Shown here one piece after another: positions 1-6,810 of a DNA stretch of 7,268 bases. The notes beneath the pieces were generated by a model. That model saw only the letters and a program-made list of their open reading frames with translations. It was not told the origin of the DNA and did not search any database. The position numbers and the translations under genes are program-made. This DNA is from an uncultured Lachnospiraceae bacterium (lineage in GTDB: Bacteria; Bacillota_A; Clostridia; Lachnospirales; Lachnospiraceae). How positions within the stretch are numbered: position 1 is the stretch's first letter; each line of letters starts with the position of its first letter. The stretch lies in NCBI GenBank assembly GCA_902795715.1, contig CADBME010000241.1:1-7268 (forward strand), given 5' to 3'.

Positions 1-362
1 AAATCGGTATGGGTATCCATGGCGAGCCCGGCGTAAGAAGAGGCAAGATCGATACTGCTGATAATGTAATCAATGAGATTATGGATCCGATTCTGAAGGA
101 TCTTCCTTTCGTAGAGGGAGACGAGGTTTATGTACTGGTGAACTCCTTGGGTGCTACACCTCTTATGGACCTCCATGTTTGCTACAGAAGAGTTGCTCAG
201 ATCCTTGAGGAGAAGGGTATCAAGGTTTACAAAGCTCTGGTTGGACCGTTTGCCTGCTCCATGGATATGGCCGGTATGTCCGTAACCCTTATGAAGCTTG
301 ACGACGAACTGAAAGAGCTTATGGATGCTCCTTGTGATACTCCATACTTCACACAGAAATAA
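1..362 (+). CDS. dhaK: Dihydroxyacetone kinase, DhaK subunit (C-terminal part, start outside window)
   Basis: This is the substrate-binding subunit of the PTS-type dihydroxyacetone kinase. It holds dihydroxyacetone covalently while the ATP/ADP subunit DhaL transfers phosphate to give DHAP in the cytosol. Seen: the reading frame is open from the first base, and the segment IGMGIHGEPG at its beginning is the family signature. Its His (codon at 18-20) corresponds by family knowledge to the active-site His that forms the hemiaminal with the substrate. NSLGATPLMDL and SMDMAGMSVTL follow, and the protein ends ...DTPYFTQK. About 119 residues remain of an expected 330 or so. dhaL begins 21 bases after the stop, so the two are co-transcribed. 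Oddity: the usual TSLEMAG-like segment reads ACSMDMAG, so a related ketose substrate cannot be excluded. The internal ATG at 9 is not a start. Confidence 0.93.
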   Translation, partial: IGMGIHGEPGVRRGKIDTADNVINEIMDPILKDLPFVEGDEVYVLVNSLGATPLMDLHVCYRRVAQILEEKGIKVYKALVGPFACSMDMAGMSVTLMKLDDELKELMDAPCDTPYFTQK

Positions 363-383
363 TTAGTTTACAAAGAGGTTAAC

Positions 384-1031
384 ATGAGTGATTACAATTT
401 AAGTAAAGACTATTTTGTTAAGGTAATCGAAGACCTGATTACCCTTGTAGATCAGAGAAAAGAGTATTATACCGAACTGGACTCTCAGATTGGTGATGGA
501 GACCATGGAATCAACCTGGAAATCGGTTTCCGTGAAGTCAACAAGAATCTGGACGAGTGGAGAAATCTGAATGTTCGTGATCTCTATAACAATGTAGGGA
601 AAGCTCTTCTGGATAAGGTTGGCGGATCTTCAGGACCGCTTTACGGCAGCTTTTTCATGAAGTTCGGTCTTCCGATCAAGTCAAAAGGACCGGATGAGGG
701 AGCTACTTTCGAAGAGTTCATTCAGATGATGGATAAGGGTGTTGCCATCATCCAGAAGCGTGGAAAGTCCACCAAGGGCGAGAAGACCATGCTGGATACC
801 TTTATTCCGGCTCTGGAGACTCTGCGCAGCGAGTATGAAGCAGGTACTCCGGCTAAAGAGTCTATGGAAAAGGCTGTAGAAGCCGGAAAAGAAGGCCTTG
901 AGTTTACAAGAAATATTGTTGCGACCAAGGGACGTGCCATGAGACTTGGAGAGCGTGCCATCGGCCATCTGGATCCGGGTGCTGCATCCGCAGCTGAATT
1001 CCTTGAGGTATTCTACAAGGATATGCCGTAA
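384..1031 (+). CDS. dhaL: Dihydroxyacetone kinase, ADP-binding subunit DhaL
   Basis: This is the nucleotide subunit of the split dihydroxyacetone kinase. In PTS-type systems it keeps ADP bound, is rephosphorylated by DhaM, and passes the phosphate to DhaK-bound dihydroxyacetone. Seen in the 215 residues (usual length about 210): LDSQIGDGDHG at 32-42, giving the three metal-binding Asp (D33, D38, D40, with the same spacing as in E. coli DhaL); GGSSGPLYG at 80-88 in the nucleotide loop; GEKTMLD at 132-138; and KGRAMRLGERAIGHLDPGA at 182-200. The start is supported by AAAGAGG at 372-378, five bases before the ATG. It follows dhaK closely and is the last gene of its operon, since a strong terminator begins 28 bases after the stop. 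No dhaM lies next to it. It could serve a DhaM encoded elsewhere. Confidence 0.95.
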   Translation: MSDYNLSKDYFVKVIEDLITLVDQRKEYYTELDSQIGDGDHGINLEIGFREVNKNLDEWRNLNVRDLYNNVGKALLDKVGGSSGPLYGSFFMKFGLPIKSKGPDEGATFEEFIQMMDKGVAIIQKRGKSTKGEKTMLDTFIPALETLRSEYEAGTPAKESMEKAVEAGKEGLEFTRNIVATKGRAMRLGERAIGHLDPGAASAAEFLEVFYKDMP

Positions 1032-1058
1032 ATGAGACTGGAAGATAAAAAAAGACAG

Positions 1059-1093
1059 AAGGAGACAGGGGACAGTTCTCTGTCTCCTTTTTT
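1059..1093 (+). terminator. Intrinsic terminator after dhaL
   Basis: A ten-base stem (AAGGAGACAG at 1059-1068 with CTGTCTCCTT at 1080-1089) closes an 11-base loop and is followed by a T run to 1093. It ends the dhaKL transcript and shows that dhaM is not part of this operon. Confidence 0.9.
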
Positions 1094-1113
1094 AGGGAAT
1101 AGGCGGGAATACC

Positions 1114-1130
1114 CGGTAATTGAATTGCCG
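1114..1130. repeat. 17-base near-palindrome upstream of the membrane protein gene
   Basis: CGGTAATT at 1114-1121 and AATTGCCG at 1123-1130 form inverted arms around a single central base, with one mismatch. It lies between the dhaL terminator and the ribosome binding site of the next gene (GGAGGA at 1141-1146). It could be a regulator-binding site. No convincing -35/-10 pair was seen in this 60-base gap, so the role is open. Confidence 0.35.
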
Positions 1131-1152
1131 TCAAGTTCACGGAGGATATGAA

Positions 1153-1818
1153 ATGGAAAAAAAGAAAAAGAGCACCTGGAAAGTTGTTGCGATGGTCGCC
1201 GGAATCATTATAATCGTCCTCGCATTGTTTGTACTCCTTCGCAGCTGTGGTTTTGCAGGATTCAGGAGTAAGCTTGGCGACATCAAGGGGAAGCTGATCG
1301 GTAATTCTTTTCATTGCTATTTCTACGATAACAGTGGGAATAAGTATCTGACTGTTTCAGGAAGGAAGATAAGTTTAGAAGGAAATATTGTGGAGGATGC
1401 CAAGATTAATTCTGTTGATGGATCGGTTAGTACTTCCTATGATCTTTCTTCGGTGATTACGGTCAATGTTGACGGAAGGCAGCTTCAGAGTTGTGGCGAT
1501 ACCATAATCTTTGAAGAGAAGGGATTGGAGCCGGATGCTACCTTTAACCTGAAAGATGTGGAGAGTGATTCTTCCGGAGTTTCCGGAACGACGTATATAT
1601 CGAATATTGTAAATAAATACAAAAATTATTTTGGTAAGGCTCAGGTTGTTGTGATCCAGAGCCAGCTGGGTGTGCCCATCTGTGCCTACTCGGGAAAGAA
1701 GGTATACTGGGAGGTTAGCGAGGGACTGCCCAAAACGACAAAATTGATGATTGATAAAAAGGCTCTTTATCTCCATCGGGCTAATTTTCAGATTATCGAT
1801 AGAGACCTTATCCAATAA
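1153..1818 (+). CDS. Membrane-anchored protein of unknown function
   Basis: I do not recognise this 221-residue protein with confidence. Seen: a Lys-rich start (MEKKKKSTWK), one hydrophobic helix at about 11-29 followed by Arg, and then a soluble domain of about 190 residues. The layout suggests a bitopic membrane protein with the C-terminal domain outside the cell. The domain looks beta-rich and includes YDNSGNKYLTVSG (58-70), DLSSVITVNVDGRQLQSCGDTIIFEEKGL (97-125) and GVPICAYSGKKVYW (173-186). This pattern distantly recalls small Firmicute surface families such as DUF5052, but that is an unverified memory. R30-S-C is a poor lipobox, so lipoprotein processing is unlikely. The ATG at 1153 is chosen over an upstream in-frame TTG at 1120 because GGAGGA at 1141-1146 sits six bases before it. 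It stands after a terminator, so it is probably its own unit. Confidence 0.85.
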   Translation: MEKKKKSTWKVVAMVAGIIIIVLALFVLLRSCGFAGFRSKLGDIKGKLIGNSFHCYFYDNSGNKYLTVSGRKISLEGNIVEDAKINSVDGSVSTSYDLSSVITVNVDGRQLQSCGDTIIFEEKGLEPDATFNLKDVESDSSGVSGTTYISNIVNKYKNYFGKAQVVVIQSQLGVPICAYSGKKVYWEVSEGLPKTTKLMIDKKALYLHRANFQIIDRDLIQ

Positions 1819-1850
1819 TCAGGAGATATCGATAATAATCTGACATTTTT
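1788..1850 (+). terminator. Probable intrinsic terminator overlapping the end of the membrane protein gene
   Basis: TCAGATTATCGAT (1788-1800, still inside the gene) pairs with ATCGAT (1828-1833) and AATCTGA (1837-1843). This gives 13 base pairs with one three-base bulge and a 27-base loop, followed by CA and five Ts. The stem is AT-rich and the loop is long, so it may be weak. Confidence 0.45.
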
Positions 1851-1896
1851 CTTTCATTTCTAATAAGACTGCCCTTCCGACACTAGAAATTCACGG

Positions 1897-1919
1897 ATAT
1901 ATGATACAATTCCATATAT
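1897..1919 (+). promoter_or_regulatory. Candidate extended -10 promoter inside a dyad, upstream of the transglutaminase gene
   Basis: TGATACAAT at 1902-1910 matches an extended -10 (TGnTAnAAT), but no good -35 is placed 16-18 bases upstream. The element is framed by a perfect inverted repeat, ATATATG (1897-1903) and CATATAT (1913-1919), so a bound dimer would cover the promoter. The leader to the TTG start would be about 115 bases. The remaining bases of the 1819-2031 gap show nothing else clear. Confidence 0.35.
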
Positions 1920-2018
1920 TCTGAGAAATAGTAGGGATTCTCTTTTCGACCTTTATAAAGCAACACCGTTTCTGGACAATGACAGAAATCCGGATGCAGA
2001 TGAAAAGACTGTGAAACG

Positions 2019-2034
2019 GGAGGGGATAGAATTG
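2019..2034 (+). promoter_or_regulatory. Ribosome binding site that sets a TTG start
   Basis: GGAGGGG at 2019-2025 lies six bases before TTG at 2032-2034. The alternative in-frame GTG at 2011 has no purine-rich site at a suitable distance, and it would put the strong site inside the coding region. Confidence 0.7.
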
Positions 2035-3315
2035 AGAGAGAGAAGGGCAGGTTTATTATTCTTGTTCTTTTTCCTTGCAGGAGGAATTCTTTTTATATCA
2101 TGTAAAAGCTATGCTGCAGGAAAGAGAACGATTCGGGTAAGCAAACCCAAAACGATTTTTGTGGGCGAAGAAACAACCATTAAAGTCTACAATATAGAAA
2201 AACGAAAGGTTTCCTTTCTAATCAATCGAAGAGGACTGGATAAAATTAGTATTGTAAAAAAATCGAAGAATTCGATTGTCATAAAGGGAAAAAGACCTGG
2301 AGAGGTTCACCTGACTGTCCGCTTTAAAAGGAGAAAGTCGCTTAGAACCACCATTAAAGTGGAGAAGAATATAAATTCCCTGCATCTTAGCCATAAATCA
2401 ATGCTTTTGTCCGGGGGAAATTACGGAACGATAGCTGCATTTTTGGGAAAAAGATGTGTTTCCCGGGGAACACGGTGGACGGTTTCAGACAGGGATGGCC
2501 TTTACCTGGGGACTTTCGGGGGAGACAATGGCGTAGAGGACTGGGAGAATAATACGGTTTATGGTATCAAGCCGGGTACCTATACCATTTATGCGGAGTA
2601 CAGGGGTAAAAAAGCAGCTTGCCAGGTGACTGTCAAAAAGACCAGTGACCGGTGGATTGAGATGTGTCGGTTAAAGGAACGGGCAGATCAATACCAGAAG
2701 ACAATCAAAAGGGCCATGAAGGAAAGTGTTAAACCCGGTATGACCGATTTGGAGAAAGCAAAAGCCCTTGCAGAATGGCTATGCAGAAATGTGGATTATG
2801 ATAATAGCGGAAAAAAGAATTCAGAAGAAGAAGCTTTTGTAGACGGGCTTACTGCCTGCCAGGGATATGCGGAGGCCTACAATGTTCTTATGAACAGGGC
2901 AGGTATTTACTGCTGTGTGGTTCATGGCCGGACCTACCCCAGGAAAAAATCCAAAAAGAATATCAGCCATGCCTGGAATATTGTCTATATCGATGGGGCC
3001 TGGTATCATGTCGATGTCACCTGGATGGATCGGGGGAAGAAAATCCGATACAAATCCTTCATGAAATCTTCAGCTTATTTTGCCAAAAGAAATCCAAGAA
3101 GAAAAAAATGGACGGTAGAATACTATAATTTTCCTGAGCTGATCATCTACCTTCACACCAGGCCGGAGACAGGGAAAAAATACGATAAAATCAAAAGCAG
3201 GATGTGGAAGAAAGGGACCTGGAAAAAATACTTAGAAAAAAAGATAAGGTCAGGTAAAAAGAAGAAAAAAAAGAATGAGTCACAGGTCCATCATGCAAAT
3301 CAAATATTATTATAA
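2032..3315 (+). CDS. Secreted Ig-like / transglutaminase-like cysteine protein
   Basis: This 427-residue exported protein has a papain-like transglutaminase core. Family members act as cysteine proteases, amidases or cross-linking enzymes on proteins or cell-wall peptides; the substrate here is unknown. Seen in order: a signal peptide (hydrophobic 8-24, possible signal peptidase I site after SYA at 26-28); two beta-rich, Ig-like (Big_2-like) segments at about 33-112 and 116-203; and a transglutaminase domain at about 225-345. The domain carries Cys276 in TACQGYAEAYN, His313 in ISHAWN and Asp328 in YHVDVTWMD, a complete triad. A very basic tail (KKIRSGKKKKKKN near 403-415) could bind the anionic cell wall, since no LPxTG motif or C-terminal membrane anchor is present. 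FISC at 21-24 resembles a lipobox only weakly. The whole protein is rich in Lys and Arg. A terminator follows directly, so it is probably monocistronic. Confidence 0.88.
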   Translation: MRERRAGLLFLFFFLAGGILFISCKSYAAGKRTIRVSKPKTIFVGEETTIKVYNIEKRKVSFLINRRGLDKISIVKKSKNSIVIKGKRPGEVHLTVRFKRRKSLRTTIKVEKNINSLHLSHKSMLLSGGNYGTIAAFLGKRCVSRGTRWTVSDRDGLYLGTFGGDNGVEDWENNTVYGIKPGTYTIYAEYRGKKAACQVTVKKTSDRWIEMCRLKERADQYQKTIKRAMKESVKPGMTDLEKAKALAEWLCRNVDYDNSGKKNSEEEAFVDGLTACQGYAEAYNVLMNRAGIYCCVVHGRTYPRKKSKKNISHAWNIVYIDGAWYHVDVTWMDRGKKIRYKSFMKSSAYFAKRNPRRKKWTVEYYNFPELIIYLHTRPETGKKYDKIKSRMWKKGTWKKYLEKKIRSGKKKKKKNESQVHHANQILL

Positions 3316-3334
3316 TCATTATTATATGATTAGG

Positions 3335-3373
3335 AAAAGGCACGTATCGGGGACATACGATACGTGCCTTTTT
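3335..3373. terminator. Bidirectional intrinsic terminator between convergent units
   Basis: A perfect stem of 15 base pairs (AAAAGGCACGTATCG at 3335-3349 with its complement at 3358-3372) closes an eight-base loop. A T run follows on the plus strand (3369-3373) and a shorter one on the minus strand. It lies 20 bases after the transglutaminase stop and about 108 bases past the end of the minus-strand operon. Confidence 0.88.
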
Positions 3374-3480
3374 ATATAGAGCTTTTCACGAAGACTTACA
3401 TGAAAAGCGGATTTTATAAGAGTCCATGAATTTTCATGTGGTCAGAAGCATGGGATTCATCTTATAAAGACAGGCTTGAT

Positions 3481-4461
3481 TTATACAATAGCAATGGGGC
3501 GGACAAACATACCGGTAGCTCCCCTTACCTTGGATACGTTGCAGATGAAGCAGAATTCATACTGCTTGTCAGCAGCGAGCTCATCAAGCTGAACATACTC
3601 GAGAATATGAACGCCCTGCTGGATCAGGAGATAGTGGTGAACCGGCTGCGGATGCTCCGGAACGGAAGTAGAGCCATCGGCATTGAAACCGTCGATACAT
3701 GCTTTGTCATCACCCAGAAGAATAGCTCCGCACTCTTCGACCAGATAGCGGGCAGCGCTTACGCCAAGTCCTGCATCACCGCAGCGGTCACTTGGCCATG
3801 CGTCAGCACAGCGGACCATAACAGCATCACCGGGACGGAGTTCAACACCTTCCCATTTAGCACATCCTTCGCAGTCTTCTGCGGTGATAATATAGTTGTT
3901 GGGAAGGTGCTCTACGCCCTTGTATCCTGCCATATCAAGAAGAACGCCTCTCATAACCATGGGTGGTGTGGATGCGATGTCACAACGGCCGGGACCGAAG
4001 TTGGTACAGTACTCGTCTCCGGAAAAACCATTGTAGAAATGGTTATCATCACCAGTTGTAAAATGTGAAAGGGCATCCATATGTGTTCCAACATGCATGG
4101 AGGAGATCATAATCTCCGTGTTGAGACCCATGTGATACTCTTTAGCATTGGTAGGAACATCCAGCCATTCGCCTTCTTTATACCAGTTAACGCTGGCATC
4201 GATGTTGGTATCCTTCATATTCTGGCGGCCCTTGGGTGAAGCGTAAGTTACCAGTTCAAAACCGGTGTGGCCTGCCCATACAGGCATTCCTTTAAAACGT
4301 TCTGTTTCAAGATCGTATATTTTTCCTTTTTTTACCAACTGAATTGCAGCAAGCACACTATCCTGGGTGATTTCCTGAGCAGCACCTACCTCATCGTCTT
4401 TTCCGTACTTGTCCCAAACATTTTCATTGATCCATGAGTTGTCGTGATAGTCTTTTTTCAT
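3481..4461 (-). CDS. Cyclase-family metal-dependent hydrolase
   Basis: This 326-residue protein belongs to the cyclase / kynurenine-formamidase-like superfamily, cytosolic Mn- or Zn-dependent enzymes that hydrolyse amides, lactams, lactones or esters. Seen: the family's N-terminal signature YGKDDEVGAAQEIT (19-32) with QLVKKGKIYDL (41-51); the metal site HVGTHMDALSH (H123, H127, D129, H133), in which the common Pro after Asp is replaced by Ala; and the late segment HHYLLIQQGVHILEYVQLDEL (275-295). It is longer than the roughly 210-residue kynurenine formamidases and fits the longer cyclase subgroup. Tryptophan genes are absent, so KynB function is unlikely. It is the last gene of the operon and starts four bases after the kinase stop. 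Its ribosome binding site (AGGAAGG, 4475-4469) overlaps the kinase end, which suggests coupled translation. A role in freeing a four-carbon sugar acid from a lactone or conjugate is inferred from context only. Confidence 0.9.
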   Translation of the reverse strand: MKKDYHDNSWINENVWDKYGKDDEVGAAQEITQDSVLAAIQLVKKGKIYDLETERFKGMPVWAGHTGFELVTYASPKGRQNMKDTNIDASVNWYKEGEWLDVPTNAKEYHMGLNTEIMISSMHVGTHMDALSHFTTGDDNHFYNGFSGDEYCTNFGPGRCDIASTPPMVMRGVLLDMAGYKGVEHLPNNYIITAEDCEGCAKWEGVELRPGDAVMVRCADAWPSDRCGDAGLGVSAARYLVEECGAILLGDDKACIDGFNADGSTSVPEHPQPVHHYLLIQQGVHILEYVQLDELAADKQYEFCFICNVSKVRGATGMFVRPIAIV

Positions 4462-4465
4462 TTTT

Positions 4466-5713
4466 CTACCTTCCTTTCATCAATTGATTTGATAAATGTA
4501 TCAATAAATCTTTCTCTCCGAATCCCCCCGATTTGGATAACAGTGAAAGATTATGATCCCTGGTCGATCCTCTGATCAGAACAGTTCCCGGAGCAGGTTC
4601 ACATATGGGATTGAGGACAAGCTCGGGATATTGTTGTATCGATGCGTAAAGTGTATCACCGCCGATGATCATGATCAAAGATTCAGGATTGGATTTGGAT
4701 AAGCGGAAGAAAATCTCGCCTAGTCTCTTCGCGATACGGCCGGCAATTTCCTTTTCCGGAATCTGGTGAAGGGCCGCATATTGTTTTGCTCCTTTCAGGG
4801 TATCCGGAGAAAAGACATCAAAGATAATCCTGTCATGTATGCGGCACATTTCTTCCAGTTCTTTCAGGAAATGTATGCCATCCTGTGTTTGCAGGTAACT
4901 TTCTTCCAATTTCTCTTTTTCGGTAAGTGTGCGCCGGAAAAAACCATTTTCCCGGGCATAGTCCATCTGACTTCCTGTAACCTGATTGATGCTGCCGCTC
5001 AGGACAATCATTTTTTCCTTTTTTTCAAATGATTCCGCCTTGGTGTAATTGAAATCAAGATCTTCCGCAAGTACTTCGGCAAAACCGGCACAGCCGGCTG
5101 TGATGTCAAGGGCATGCTCTTCTTTCAGCTGTCTGCCGATTCTAACCAGATCATCTGAGCTTCTGGCGTCATAGATAATGATTCCGGCATCGGATTTCCC
5201 TTCTCCGGATCCGTGGATCTCCTGGGTAACGATGTCTGACTCCATATGAATCAGCCGGCTTACAGAAGAAAAGGGGACAGGATTAAAGGGGTCTTTGCCG
5301 AAAATACTTTCCGAAACCGGGACTCCCCGGATATAATGAATACCCTTTAAAGTGTATCGGTCCTCCTTGGGAAGAGCCGGAACAAACCGCACCGGTTTTT
5401 CGACTGCCTTATATAATGCTGTCAGCTCAGCACCGATATGGCCCCTGAGAGCAGAATCTGTTTTTTTATAGAATCTGCGGATTCCCTTTTCCATACATTC
5501 ACAAGCCAGATGAAAGATCCGGTTCTGCGCTGTATCTTTATCAAGATGACGCGTTTCAGTGTCGATAATGATTGCTTCGGTATCCTTTGAAATCTCCTGA
5601 AAGGGGATTGGATTGCCTGTGAAAACCTGGGTGCGAATGCCTTTCATGGAGAACTTTATGCCGGTGTCGAGAGCGCCGGTCAAATCATCTGCGATTACTG
5701 CCAGTTTAACCAT
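4466..5713 (-). CDS. DUF1537 four-carbon acid sugar kinase (D-threonate/D-erythronate kinase type)
   Basis: This ATP-dependent kinase phosphorylates C4 of a four-carbon sugar acid, giving 4-phospho-D-threonate (DtnK type) or 4-phospho-D-erythronate (DenK type). Seen in 415 residues, the usual family length: ADDLTGALD at 8-16 in the N-terminal substrate domain; YKKTDSALRGHIGAEL at 82-97; GCAGFAEVLA at 207-216; SGS at 239-241; GGDT at 351-354; and SKSGGFGEKD at 393-402 in the C-terminal nucleotide domain. The segment near 86-92 reads DSALRGH, where family members often have DSTLRGN, which may bear on specificity. The ATG at 5713 is preferred to an upstream TTG at 5731 because AAAGGAG lies five bases before it. 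The pdxA2 stop lies 23 bases upstream. Pairing with PdxA2 rather than with an aldolase and isomerase (OtnC/OtnI) points to the D-threonate/D-erythronate route. The exact substrate is not decidable from sequence, so no symbol is given. Confidence 0.93.
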   Translation of the reverse strand: MVKLAVIADDLTGALDTGIKFSMKGIRTQVFTGNPIPFQEISKDTEAIIIDTETRHLDKDTAQNRIFHLACECMEKGIRRFYKKTDSALRGHIGAELTALYKAVEKPVRFVPALPKEDRYTLKGIHYIRGVPVSESIFGKDPFNPVPFSSVSRLIHMESDIVTQEIHGSGEGKSDAGIIIYDARSSDDLVRIGRQLKEEHALDITAGCAGFAEVLAEDLDFNYTKAESFEKKEKMIVLSGSINQVTGSQMDYARENGFFRRTLTEKEKLEESYLQTQDGIHFLKELEEMCRIHDRIIFDVFSPDTLKGAKQYAALHQIPEKEIAGRIAKRLGEIFFRLSKSNPESLIMIIGGDTLYASIQQYPELVLNPICEPAPGTVLIRGSTRDHNLSLLSKSGGFGEKDLLIHLSNQLMKGR

Positions 5714-5736
5714 ATGTTCTCCTTTCCCCAAGAAAG

Positions 5737-6792
5737 CTACAATCTGTCGGCTGCGCTCTGTATGGCATAATCAATGGCATTGAGCAGGCTGATTTCGTTC
5801 ATAACCCCCTGGCCTGCACAATCGAAAGCGGTTCCATGGTCGACAGAAGTCCGGATAATAGGTAATCCCAGGGTAACGTTGACTCCTTTTACCGCCTCCC
5901 ACTTCTTCTCTTTCTGATCATATACAAATCCCACCAGTTTGAGGGGAATATGTCCCTGATCATGGTACATGGCAACGACAATATCATATATGCCGCCTCT
6001 GGCCTTAGAGAAGACGGTGTCCGGGGGAACCGGGCCTTCCGCATGGATACCTTCGGAAAGGGCCTGCCTGATGGCGGGAATGATTTCGTCAATCTCTTCT
6101 CTTCCGAACAATCCGTTTTCTCCGGAGTGAGGATTCAGTCCCGCAACGGCAACCTTGGGTTGTTCTATCCCGATTTTCCTGCATTCCCTGTCAGCCATAC
6201 GTATGCAGGACAGGATGCGTTCTTTTTTTGCCCGGTCGCAGGCTTCCCTCAGTGAGACATGTGTAGAAACATGAACTACCCTCAGATTTTCGTGCACCAG
6301 CATCATGGCATAGTCTCTAGTGCCGGTATCGTGGGCGTATATTTCAGTGTGACCGGAAAAATGGTGTCCGGCCAGATTGATGGCTTCTTTATTTAAAGCA
6401 TTTGTTACCGTAGCATCGACCTTTCCGGACATGGCTAAAGAGATTACTTTCCGGACACAGGCAAAGGCCGCGTTACCGCACATCTTTGATACTTTCCCGA
6501 AAGAAAAAGCATCCATGTCAATCAGATCCATGTGATAAACATCGATAATACCATAGGTAAAGGCACATTCCTCTATGGAGCCAACTTCATGGATAACAAG
6601 ATCAGGATTGGCAAGAATGTCTTTTTCCCGCAGAATATCGAGCATCATTCGAAAGACCTTGGCATCTCCGATGACAACAGGACAGGATCGGTCATAGAGC
6701 GATTTTTGTGAAAGTGCTTTTATTGTTATTTCAGGGCCACCTCCCGCAGGGTCTCCCATGGTAATGCCTATAACAGGTTTTCTGTTCATCAT
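5737..6792 (-). CDS. pdxA2: PdxA2-type 4-phospho-D-threonate / 4-phospho-D-erythronate dehydrogenase
   Basis: This NAD-dependent, metal-dependent dehydrogenase of the PdxA family oxidises C3 of the 4-phosphorylated acid. The product loses CO2 to give DHAP. Seen in 351 residues: GDPAGGGPEI near 13-22; FSGHTE with H148 and T149 at the phosphosubstrate site; the three metal ligands H178 (VSTHVS), H222 (LNPHSGENG) and H277 (MYHDQGHIPLKLVGF); and IRTSVDHGTAFDCAGQG at 313-329. True pyridoxine-pathway PdxA has the same fold. The PdxA2 role is assigned because the gene is followed after 23 bases by a DUF1537 kinase and no vitamin B6 gene is nearby. The usual GIGPE reads GGGPE here. The start is the first of two adjacent ATGs, with GGAGGA five bases upstream. 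It is the first gene of the operon, preceded by a long leader hairpin. Confidence 0.92.
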   Translation of the reverse strand: MMNRKPVIGITMGDPAGGGPEITIKALSQKSLYDRSCPVVIGDAKVFRMMLDILREKDILANPDLVIHEVGSIEECAFTYGIIDVYHMDLIDMDAFSFGKVSKMCGNAAFACVRKVISLAMSGKVDATVTNALNKEAINLAGHHFSGHTEIYAHDTGTRDYAMMLVHENLRVVHVSTHVSLREACDRAKKERILSCIRMADRECRKIGIEQPKVAVAGLNPHSGENGLFGREEIDEIIPAIRQALSEGIHAEGPVPPDTVFSKARGGIYDIVVAMYHDQGHIPLKLVGFVYDQKEKKWEAVKGVNVTLGLPIIRTSVDHGTAFDCAGQGVMNEISLLNAIDYAIQSAADRL

Positions 6793-6810
6793 AACTGTCC
6801 TCCTTCCCCC

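Noticed and set aside
904..1314. Minus-strand open frame across the end of dhaL and the next gene
   Set aside because: It crosses a strong terminator and overlaps two well-supported plus-strand starts and ends; its composition is that of a shadow frame.
1375..1815. Minus-strand open frame of 146 codons inside the membrane protein gene
   Set aside because: It is opposite a gene with a strong ribosome binding site and membrane helix, and has no start signal of its own.
2011..2031. GTG at 2011 as the start of the transglutaminase protein
   Set aside because: It lacks a ribosome binding site, while the TTG at 2032 has GGAGGGG six bases upstream and gives a normal signal peptide start.
3381..3408. 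Inverted repeat GCTTTTCA / TGAAAAGC with a 12-base loop between the convergent units
   Set aside because: The stem is only eight base pairs and AT-rich, has no T run on the minus strand, and a much better terminator lies next to it.
3436..4068. Plus-strand open frame of 210 codons antisense to the cyclase gene
   Set aside because: It lies within the reverse complement of a gene with clear family motifs, has no ribosome binding site, and its translation shows no recognisable domain.
5950..6255. Plus-strand frame inside pdxA2
   Set aside because: PdxA metal ligands and motifs on the minus strand are intact throughout this stretch.
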